NCBI GenBank assembly: GCA_947175805.1
Contig: CAMWOF010000163.1
Location: 1-5,884 of the forward strand
Length of the DNA stretch: 5,884 nucleotides
Direction: 5' to 3'
From: an uncultured Clostridiaceae bacterium
GTDB taxonomy: Bacteria > Bacillota > Clostridia > Lachnospirales > Lachnospiraceae
Shown here: positions 1 through 4,859 of the stretch, piece by piece
Layout of the letters: each line of letters opens with the position of its first letter
Position numbering within the stretch: position 1 is the stretch's first letter
Notes under the pieces: model-generated
Told to the model about the DNA's origin: nothing
The model's database searches: none
What the model saw: only the letters and a program-made list of their open reading frames with translations
Made by a program: the position numbers and the translations under genes

Positions 1-92
1 CTACAATAAAATTATTATTTGTAAATGTGAGAAAAACGCTCTGTAAATCGTTATATATATGAGATCTCAAAAGAAAACAGGAGGGATGTGAG

Positions 93-584
93 GTGAAAAA
101 CGAAATAGTTGTAAATCTATTTGATTCTTATTCAAATGATTTGTATAGATTTGCCCTATCGTATATTGGAATAAAACAAGAGGCCGAAGATATCGTTCAA
201 AATGTTTTTCTAAAGCTTCTTTCAAAGAATGTGCCAATTAGGAGTGAGTATGAAAAAGCTTATTTGTATAAAATGACAGCCAATATGTGTAGGGATTATT
301 TGAAGTCATGTAAGAATAAGGCAATGCTGAACTATGATGAATTAGATAATCTGATTGGTAGTGACAAAGATATAAATGATGAGGATGAGAGCTTCTATAA
401 TTGCCTGATGAGCCTTAAGGAGTTGTATAGAGTTCCGATTTACTTGCATTATTATGAGGGTTATACCTATGAGGAAATTGCAAAAATTCTAAAATTAGGA
501 GAATCTGCAGTAGCTATGAGAATTAATAGGGGTAAAGAGGAATTGAAAAAGAAATGGAGGAATCAACATGGAACAGAATGTTAA
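93..584 (+). CDS. ECF-type RNA polymerase sigma-70 factor
   Basis: Encodes a 163-residue extracytoplasmic-function sigma factor, which would direct RNA polymerase to a small regulon when released from its anti-sigma partner. Region 2 lies at about residues 7-75: the LFDSYSNDLYRFALSYI helix, then the EAEDIVQNVFLKLL segment typical of core-binding region 2.2, then a K-x-YLY-KMTANMCRDYL stretch. An acidic linker (about 83-100) follows. Region 4 lies at about 103-156 and contains the YEEIAKILKLGESAVAMRINRGKEELKKKW helix-turn-helix that reads the -35 element. Length is normal for the family. The GTG start at 93 is set by AGGAGGG at 79-85, seven bases upstream; the earlier ATG at 86 and GTG at 88 run straight into stops. 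The gene overlaps the next one by 17 bases, so the pair is probably translationally coupled. I could not identify a convincing promoter in bases 1-78. Family assignment is sure; the signal and regulon are unknown. Confidence 0.93.
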   Translation: MKNEIVVNLFDSYSNDLYRFALSYIGIKQEAEDIVQNVFLKLLSKNVPIRSEYEKAYLYKMTANMCRDYLKSCKNKAMLNYDELDNLIGSDKDINDEDESFYNCLMSLKELYRVPIYLHYYEGYTYEEIAKILKLGESAVAMRINRGKEELKKKWRNQHGTEC

Positions 585-1188
585 GAAAGTATTTGATAAG
601 ATATCTATGGATGATAAAAAGATGGTTGAAATAAGAGAAGGTCTAAAGCAAAAAAGAAAATCATCTAAATGGACAAGAGCGGTGGCGTGTGTGGCAATTG
701 GCATGGCAACTTTATTTGTCATACCTTCAACAAGAGCTATGATAGTAAATGCTGCTGAAAAGTTTGTTCGCATTTTTCATACGGCAGATGGAGGTGAGGT
801 GATTTATGAGGAAACTGATAACGAGGTTTCGTTCTCAGTTAGCTATCCTCTGGATAGTACTTATGTAGAGATATCTGGCGACAAGATTTATATGACAGTA
901 GATGGGCAGAAGATAGATGTTACAGAATACTGCGATAAGGAATCATATTACAGATATGAAATAGTAAATAACAATGGAAGCAAGAGTGTATTGTTTGTCG
1001 GTGGTTCTTTAGGAAAAGTTGGATACGTAGAACTAGTATTTGATGAAAATGGAAAGTATGTATTCAATAAAATGCAAGTACCAATCATTAATAATGACGG
1101 AGATGTTGAGCCATGGGTAAATAATGCTATGCATGGCGAGGGAGTTCCAACTGGAAATATTGAGTTGGATGGTAATCTGGATGAATAG
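568..1188 (+). CDS. Probable membrane anti-sigma factor
   Basis: A 206-residue single-pass membrane protein that probably holds the sigma factor encoded just upstream. A charged, lysine-rich N-terminal segment (about residues 1-34, including KQKRK) is followed by one hydrophobic helix (about 35-55, from WTRAVACVAIGM to VIPST). This gives a positive-inside topology with a cytoplasmic N-terminus and a C-terminal domain outside. The outer domain (about 60-206) is rich in beta-type strands and polar residues and has few cysteines. The ATG at 568 has TGGAGG at 555-560 and lies inside the sigma gene. The layout, N-terminal tail plus TM plus outer domain, resembles the DUF4179/RsgI-like anti-sigma proteins of clostridia, but I see no zinc-binding HxxxCxxC motif, so it is not a classical ZAS anti-sigma factor. 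The role is inferred mainly from the 17-base overlap with the sigma gene and from topology. The 3' end overlaps the acyltransferase start by 8 bases. Confidence 0.75.
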   Translation: MEQNVKKVFDKISMDDKKMVEIREGLKQKRKSSKWTRAVACVAIGMATLFVIPSTRAMIVNAAEKFVRIFHTADGGEVIYEETDNEVSFSVSYPLDSTYVEISGDKIYMTVDGQKIDVTEYCDKESYYRYEIVNNNGSKSVLFVGGSLGKVGYVELVFDENGKYVFNKMQVPIINNDGDVEPWVNNAMHGEGVPTGNIELDGNLDE

Positions 1189-2311
1189 TAAAGTGTCAAA
1201 TGCATCGTCTGATAGAAATGAAGGTGTAGAACTGTTTCGTTGTATTTCAATGATCCTAATACTGGTATTGCATATACTTGGACAAGGGGGTGTGTTAGCC
1301 TATTCAAGCGGACATAGAGAACAGTTCTGCACAGCCTGGTTTCTCGAAATACTCGGTTACTGCTCCGTTAATTGTTATGCATTGATTTCCGGATTTGTTA
1401 ACAAAGAGAATGATTTTAAATTCTCTCGTTTCGTACTGCGCTGGCTGGAGTTGTTTTTCTGGCTTGTAGTTCCTCTTGCATATACCAAGTTGTTTACGGG
1501 TATCAGCATAGAGAGAAATGTTTTACAAGAATCATTCTTTCCACTCACTTCAAAAACACTATGGTATTTCAACGCATACGCACTTCTTTTTCCATTTATT
1601 CCTCTTTTGAATATCGGTTTGGAAAGAGTCGGAAAAAGGAATCATGTGGAAATCCTTGTATTTCTATTTATAACAACCTGTACATTACATATATTCAATG
1701 GTGGAGATAATTTCGTTCTAGGCGGAGGATACAGTGGAATGTGGTTGATAATCCTCTATGTTTTCGGAGCGTATTTCAGACTATATGGGATTCCCAAATG
1801 GGCAAAGTGGTATGTGACAATTCCAGTGTTTTTTGCATCAGCAGTATTTGCATGGGCAATAAAAATGTACCAGGTTGATCTTTGTAATGCTAATATTATC
1901 GAAAAGAACGGGGAGGTTTGGTCATGTCTTGATCGGTTTGTAAATTATACGTCACCATTTATGGTTATCATGGCGCTGTGCCTCTTATTATTCTTTGTTA
2001 AGGTGAGAATTGAACCGATACCACTTAGAACAGTAGTGGTGCTTTTGGGAAGATGTTCTTTTGGTGTATATCTGTTTCATGTCGGACCGATAATGTGGGG
2101 AAATTTTATGTATCTACGTTATAAGGAATATGCATCTTTTTCTGCGGTTAAGCTTACATTCTCCGTCATAGGAACAGCAATTGTCCTTTTCATTCTATTT
2201 GAATTGTTATCAATAATTCGCTATATAATGTTTAAGTATTGTGGAATCAATAGATTTGTTGAAAAGGCATTAGATGGACAAACTCACAATGAGTCGGATA
2301 ATGTAACATAA
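1181..2311 (+). CDS. Membrane acyltransferase, Acyl_transf_3 family
   Basis: A 376-residue integral membrane protein of the acyltransferase-3 family, whose members move acyl groups (often acetyl or succinyl) onto sugars of surface polysaccharides, peptidoglycan or secreted glycans. The N-terminus has the family signature: RNEGVELFRCISMILILVLH, with Arg20 and His31 in the places of the conserved Arg and catalytic-region His, followed by ILGQGG. About ten hydrophobic segments follow, for example near residues 52-72, 87-104, 127-145, 156-171, 186-200, 211-227, 259-274, 282-302 and 324-345; RCSFGVYLFH at 291-300 is the usual late motif. The frame is open upstream to an ATG at 1124, but that start lacks a ribosome site and buries most of the anti-sigma gene end. 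The ATG at 1181 fits the family N-terminus and overlaps the preceding stop by 8 bases, suggesting coupled translation, although the Shine-Dalgarno here is poor. Substrate unknown. It is probably co-transcribed with the sigma/anti-sigma pair. Confidence 0.85.
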   Translation: MNSKVSNASSDRNEGVELFRCISMILILVLHILGQGGVLAYSSGHREQFCTAWFLEILGYCSVNCYALISGFVNKENDFKFSRFVLRWLELFFWLVVPLAYTKLFTGISIERNVLQESFFPLTSKTLWYFNAYALLFPFIPLLNIGLERVGKRNHVEILVFLFITTCTLHIFNGGDNFVLGGGYSGMWLIILYVFGAYFRLYGIPKWAKWYVTIPVFFASAVFAWAIKMYQVDLCNANIIEKNGEVWSCLDRFVNYTSPFMVIMALCLLLFFVKVRIEPIPLRTVVVLLGRCSFGVYLFHVGPIMWGNFMYLRYKEYASFSAVKLTFSVIGTAIVLFILFELLSIIRYIMFKYCGINRFVEKALDGQTHNESDNVT

Positions 2312-2345
2312 AATAAAATTGCACGTTTCTCATCTCAAAAACACG

Positions 2346-2395
2346 ATCCTCCGGTATAGTGATGTAAACTCAGAACTACCGGAGGATTTCTTGTA
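2346..2395 (+). terminator. Intrinsic terminator after the sigma operon
   Basis: A perfect 11-base-pair stem (ATCCTCCGGTA at 2346-2356 with TACCGGAGGAT at 2377-2387) encloses a 20-base loop and runs into a T-rich tail (TTTCTTGTATTT). It sits 34 bases after the acyltransferase stop and should end the three-gene transcript. Confidence 0.85.
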
Positions 2396-2402
2396 TTTAT
2401 GT

Positions 2403-2497
2403 TAAAATCCTAGTAAAATCAAGGAGCTCTTTAAATGAAAAGGCGTTTACTAGACCACTATTGCATCATTTTGAGTTTTGGTTAGAGCCTTGATAAG
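2403..2497 (+). repeat. Diverged direct repeat, copy A
   Basis: Shares ordered blocks with copy B at 2655-2752: GTAAAATCAA (2413-2422 and 2677-2686), TTACTAGACCACTAT against TTACTACACCACTAT (2447-2461 and 2711-2725, one mismatch), and AGAGCCTTGA (2484-2493 and 2741-2750). The first two blocks are 34 bases apart in both copies; the third is shifted by a 7-base length difference. No protein is evident in copy A. The likely origin is the end of an integrated element or an att-flanking sequence, but that is inference. Confidence 0.65.
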
Positions 2498-2618
2498 AAA
2501 AAAATAACGAAAATGGGAATTTTATGGAAATCAAAAACATTCTTTGTTATGATATAAATGGAGTAGGCGATGTTTTACTTGCAGCAAATGAGGAAAAGGA
2601 TACAGGGATATAAAAGAT

Positions 2619-2750
2619 ATGATTAAAATATTATTCATCTGCCACGGCAACATCTTGAAAAGTCCTAAGAAAGCCTGTAAAATCAATGATTTCACGCGGA
2701 GGCAAGGTGCTTACTACACCACTATCACACCATTTTTGAAAGAGCCTTGA
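2619..2750 (+). pseudogene. 5' fragment of low-MW protein tyrosine phosphatase
   Basis: The ATG at 2619 opens a 43-codon frame whose first residues, MIKILFICHGNI, match the start of bacterial low-molecular-weight protein tyrosine phosphatases, which normally continue as CRSP to form the C-x5-R-S/T phosphate loop. Here the nucleophile Cys8 is kept, but the loop continues as LKSP, so the second Cys and the essential Arg are replaced by Leu and Lys. From there on the residues are unrelated (KKACKIN to TPFLKEP, stop at 2748-2750), and the DNA from about 2655 follows the direct repeat. Intact family members are roughly 150 residues long, so only the beginning survives. The upstream sequence still looks like a promoter region, with TATGAT at 2549-2554 but a poor -35. 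Very probably a gene cut by integration or deletion; an enzyme is not expected. The alternative is a chance 12-residue match, which I think unlikely. Confidence 0.65.
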
Positions 2751-2752
2751 AA
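2655..2752 (+). repeat. Diverged direct repeat, copy B
   Basis: Partner of copy A (2403-2497); the shared blocks are listed there. Its left edge, TTGAAAAGTCCTA, also resembles the left edge of copy A (GTTAAAATCCTA), which puts the junction with the phosphatase gene close to base 2655, immediately after the GNI codons. That makes it a candidate element-chromosome junction. Confidence 0.6.
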
Positions 2753-3087
2753 TGACAATAAAAAATAAAAGTTATATTTCCGAATATTAAGATAAATATA
2801 CGGGTAAAGGCGGAGATAAAGGTTTTTGACGGTATTGAATACCATCAAGAACCTTTTCTTTTTTGTTCACATGAATGATATTACGGGAAGTATAAAACTC
2901 AGCAGATATCAAAGAAGAAGATACATTTATCCGTGTAATGGCTGTTGGGTGCTTTGATAGAGCGACAGAAAATCGCATATTATTCCAACTACATAGATTA
3001 AGGGGATCAATTGGTTGGAAAATGGCGCTTTGTTTTTTATGGTGGGGTAATAATCTGCGAATATGTTAATAATGATAATAGGATTTT
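2751..3087. other. Gene-poor stretch between repeat B and the small helical gene
   Basis: Apart from the hairpin at 2818-2864 I find no supportable gene here. An open plus-strand frame from 2896 to 3066 (possible ATG at 2938, residues MAVGCFDRATENRILFQLHR and on) has no ribosome site and matches no family that I recognise; it could be a coding relic. A minus-strand frame at 2787-2978 reads through the terminator hairpin and is not credible as a gene. Confidence 0.5.
2818..2864 (+). terminator. Long two-part hairpin with T-tract, orphan terminator
   Basis: AAAGGTTTTTGA (2818-2829) pairs with TCAAGAACCTTT (2845-2856) using one G-U wobble. After one C-A mismatch the stem continues as GGTAT (2831-2835) with ATACC (2839-2843) around a three-base TGA loop. 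The tail TTTTCTTTTTTG follows at once. It is a strong Rho-independent terminator in form. No gene ends just upstream, so it may be left over from a deleted gene, or stop read-through from outside the element into the gene at 3103. Confidence 0.75.
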
Positions 3088-3102
3088 AAGGAGGACACGA
3101 AT

Positions 3103-3438
3103 ATGCAGAACAAAATATGGGAACAGGTAGGATGGTTTTTAAATCGGCTACGCTGTGAGAATGTGACAAGGGATACCGCAGTAGAGGTGCCAGCATACAG
3201 GAAAACTGAGGAGAAAATGGAAGAACTTCGTGAAAAGTGCAAGGTAACGATACAGCAGCTCCCACAAGAACAGCAACAGTTAATTTGGGAATGGATGGAA
3301 ATACTGGAAGATATAAATTCGTTGGAAGGTCAGAAAGCATATTGTCAGGGATATGTGGATTGTATCCTTCTGTTAAGTGGCATGGGGGTTATGCGGCAGG
3401 ATTTGTCACTGGAAGAAATTCAGAAATGGATAAGATAG
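3103..3438 (+). CDS. Small helical protein of unknown function
   Basis: A 111-residue protein that I do not firmly recognise. It has an excellent AAGGAGG site (3088-3094) eight bases before the ATG, so it is very likely translated. The sequence is soluble, charged and mostly helical: a basic/aromatic start (IWEQVGWFLNRLR), then a long amphipathic helix region (about residues 30-75, YRKTEEKMEELREKC to WEWMEILEDINSLEG), then a helix with YCQGYVDCILLLSGM (80-94). The spacing of an EYRKxxEE-like segment, a 'LP.E....W' segment and a terminal 'GY..C...L..G' segment recalls small clostridial proteins of the DUF6809 type, often found near mobile elements, but this is a resemblance from memory. It faces the XRE regulator convergently with about 100 bases between stops. 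No signal peptide or TM helix is seen. Probable element passenger. Confidence 0.75.
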   Translation: MQNKIWEQVGWFLNRLRCENVTRDTAVEVPAYRKTEEKMEELREKCKVTIQQLPQEQQQLIWEWMEILEDINSLEGQKAYCQGYVDCILLLSGMGVMRQDLSLEEIQKWIR

Positions 3439-3539
3439 TAAAAGCGGCTCATTTTGCACGGGAAAACTGTAGCAGGAATGAGCCTTTAGAATGCAGGGAA
3501 AAAGTGACGGAAATACTCCTTGAACACCGCATTCATCTG

Positions 3540-3884
3540 TTACTCTGGTTCGGAGATTTTTTCACTTTCGGATAATAGTGCCTCTGTGGTGGCAAGGATG
3601 ACCTTGAGCTGTCCTTCGTCACAGGTGGTTAGCAGTCGCCCTATCTTCTGATATGTATTGTCAGCTTGGTTCTGGTTGGGATAGATGACCGTGTCTGCTG
3701 ACAGATTGAAGTAACGGATGACCCTTTCGAACACCTCGTAGCTTGGATTGTTACGGAATCGCTCAAGGTCTTTCAGGTATGGCAGGGAGATATCCAGAAT
3801 TTCAGCTAATTCGGCCTGAGTAAGTCTTTTGTCCATTCGTGCATTTTTTAGAACTATGCCGAATTGTTTTGGATGAAGAACCAT
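3540..3884 (-). CDS. XRE-family helix-turn-helix regulator
   Basis: A 114-residue transcription regulator with an N-terminal Cro/C1-type DNA-binding domain (about residues 6-65). The diagnostic run is FGIVLKNARMDKRLTQAELAE, then ILDISLPYLKDLERFRNNPS, where TQAELAEIL and SLPYLKDLE form the two helices of the HTH. A polar linker (about 68-78, YPNQNQADN) leads to a helical C-terminal part (79-106, from YQKIGRLL to TEALLSES) that is probably a dimerisation segment; there is no enzymatic or ligand domain. The start is fixed by AGGAGGT at 3891-3897 (minus strand), six bases from the ATG. Regulators of this size are common control genes on clostridial integrative elements, next to recombinases, which matches the serine recombinase relic directly upstream of its promoter. 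It probably represses its own promoter, because that promoter sits inside an inverted repeat (3898-3976). Targets beyond that are unknown. Confidence 0.9.
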   Translation of the reverse strand: MVLHPKQFGIVLKNARMDKRLTQAELAEILDISLPYLKDLERFRNNPSYEVFERVIRYFNLSADTVIYPNQNQADNTYQKIGRLLTTCDEGQLKVILATTEALLSESEKISEPE

Positions 3885-3897
3885 AGTTTCACCTCCT

Positions 3898-3976
3898 AAA
3901 AGTATGATAGTGCCACACCTTGTAAATGTAAAAATGACGTGGCAATACTATTTTAGAATGGCGCGACCATACTTTT
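3898..3976. repeat. Imperfect inverted repeat around the XRE promoter
   Basis: The left arm AAAAGTATGATAGTGCCA (3898-3915) and the reverse complement of 3959-3976 (AAAAGTATGGTCGCGCCA) agree at 15 of 18 positions, including a perfect nine-base outer block. A second, inner dyad, TGCCAC (3911-3916) with GTGGCA (3939-3944), is nested inside. It could be a multi-site operator for the XRE protein or a recombinase binding/crossover site, since serine recombinase sites are also imperfect dyads and the recombinase relic starts at its right edge. Confidence 0.55.
3904..3932 (-). promoter_or_regulatory. Sigma-A-type promoter of the XRE regulator
   Basis: On the minus strand, TTTACA (3927-3932) and TATCAT (3904-3909) are separated by exactly 17 bases. 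The predicted start near 3897 would give a very short leader that begins almost at the Shine-Dalgarno. The -10 element lies in the left arm of the inverted repeat at 3898-3976, so a protein bound there would block transcription. Confidence 0.5.
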
Positions 3977-4460
3977 GGTGGAATATTACCAGTCAATCAT
4001 TAACAAGGAGACATTTGACAGGACAGAACAGGAACGGAGAGAACAACAGGGGAAAACATTCTATGGACTGGCGGTGTTGCACTCGTGTGGAATATGAACC
4101 AAAGAAATGTGATGTACCTACCATTAAGAAATCGGATTTGTAGGATGCAGTAGTAAGGGCGGTTCAGGAAGTATTAGGTGGAAAGGATGCATTTTTGGCT
4201 GTTTTGGAAGAAAACATTAGGACGGTGTCGGAAACCAAAAGTGAGGAGCAGATTTCAGAGATTGACTGCAGGTTGGAAGTACTGAAACAGGGAGTTTTGT
4301 GATTGATAAATGGCAAAAAGGAATATAGGAATGTTGTAGATGAAATTCATAAGATGTGGGAGCAACGGCAGGATGTTCTGACGCAGAATGCAGAGTGGGA
4401 TGGCACAATACATTGAAGTGGGGAAATGCGAGCTTTTTGGAGGAACAGGTAAATGCGCCT
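3958..4460 (+). pseudogene. Decayed large serine recombinase, C-terminal part
   Basis: Pieced together across frames this is the C-terminal half of a large serine site-specific recombinase, the enzyme that integrates and excises many clostridial elements. VEYYQSIINKETFDRTEQER (3978-4037) is the end of the Recombinase domain, which usually reads 'VEN..PAII..E.F..VQ.E'. In another frame, WRCCTRVEYEPKKCDVPTIK (from 4069) is the second half of the zinc-ribbon domain and its exit. DAVVRAVQEVLGGKDAFLAV (from 4144) and the following coiled-coil region to TQNAEWDG (about 4404) form the C-terminal helical domain; a final FLEEQ is seen near 4440. Damage: a probable two-base insertion near 3976, loss of the first zinc-ribbon half between about 4045 and 4068, a TAG at 4141-4143 where CAG is expected, a TGA at 4300-4302, and frame loss near 4410. 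The catalytic N-terminal resolvase domain is absent. It cannot make a working enzyme. Confidence 0.85.
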
Positions 4461-4733
4461 CTGCATATGCGCTATTCATAGATATTTTAACGGATGACCG
4501 ACACCATATAAAAATGTGGGGTTACCGTTATACAGTCTCGTCATTCACCTTCCTGGGTTCTGTAGTGTGCCTGTTACCTGCAAGGTGAGTATAACAAATA
4601 AAAATTATTAGTTGAAGTCTATTGGTGGTGGGTTTCATACGTAATCGGTGCTTTTGCAGAAAGGCGGTTTATAAAAATTAAATTATATTAGGAAATCAAG
4701 TTATAAATTGCTGTGTTTGGCTTGTGAACAAAG
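4461..4733. other. Non-coding spacer between recombinase relic and radical SAM gene
   Basis: No gene can be supported here. The sequence up to about 4590 is of mixed composition and continues one open frame from the relic (residues ending VCLLPAR, stop near 4588) without recognisable homology. From about 4595 it turns strongly AT-rich, like the gene that follows. This composition change is a plausible boundary of the old element. Confidence 0.5.
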
Positions 4734-4748
4734 TATGGTGACACCATA
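4734..4748. promoter_or_regulatory. Palindromic candidate operator upstream of radical SAM gene
   Basis: TATGGTG-A-CACCATA is a perfect dyad with 7-base arms around one central base. It ends at the base before the candidate -35 hexamer (4749), a position used by both activators and steric repressors. No regulator for it is identified in the window. Confidence 0.45.
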
Positions 4749-4777
4749 TTGTGATTGGTTATCAAAAGATATATACT
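4749..4777 (+). promoter_or_regulatory. Sigma-A-type promoter of the radical SAM gene
   Basis: TTGTGA (4749-4754) and TATACT (4772-4777) are spaced by 17 bases, close to consensus. Transcription would start near 4784 and leave a leader of about 75 bases before the TTG start. A second dyad, TTATCA (4759-4764) with TGATAA (4785-4790), spans the -10 region. Confidence 0.6.
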
Positions 4778-4846
4778 TTTTTTGTGATAAAATTATGGAG
4801 ATTATAATTTGAATTTGAAGTTTTTTTATGGCGAAAGTTTTGATAT

Positions 4847-4851
4847 GGAGG
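4847..4851 (+). promoter_or_regulatory. Shine-Dalgarno that selects the TTG start
   Basis: GGAGG lies eight bases before TTG 4860. The in-frame ATG at 4845 overlaps this same site and has no ribosome site of its own, which argues for initiation at the TTG. Confidence 0.6.
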
Positions 4852-4859
4852 TTACACAT

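Noticed and set aside
1..92. ECF autoregulatory promoter before the sigma gene
   Set aside because: Pieces such as GAAAAAC (31-37) and CGTTA (49-53) occur, but their spacing does not fit the usual ECF pattern; I cannot support a promoter call.
1124..1180. Upstream extension of the acyltransferase to ATG 1124
   Set aside because: The extra 19 residues are the anti-sigma gene read in another frame, and the family N-terminus begins after 1181.
948..1307. Minus-strand frame opposite the anti-sigma and acyltransferase genes
   Set aside because: It lies antisense to two well-supported overlapping genes and has no Shine-Dalgarno or family features.
3446..3484. GGCTCATT/AATGAGCC inverted repeat between the convergent genes, as a terminator
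   Set aside because: The 8-base arms match exactly but the loop is 23 bases and only a short TTT follows, so it is a poor intrinsic terminator and may be chance.
3427..3575. Short plus-strand frame (MDKIVKAAHF...) after the small helical gene
   Set aside because: It overlaps the end of the intact gene and the XRE 3' end, has no ribosome site, and resembles no family that I know.
4217..4479. Minus-strand open frames across the recombinase relic
   Set aside because: The plus strand here carries clear recombinase peptides; the minus-strand frames are antisense shadows without ribosome sites.
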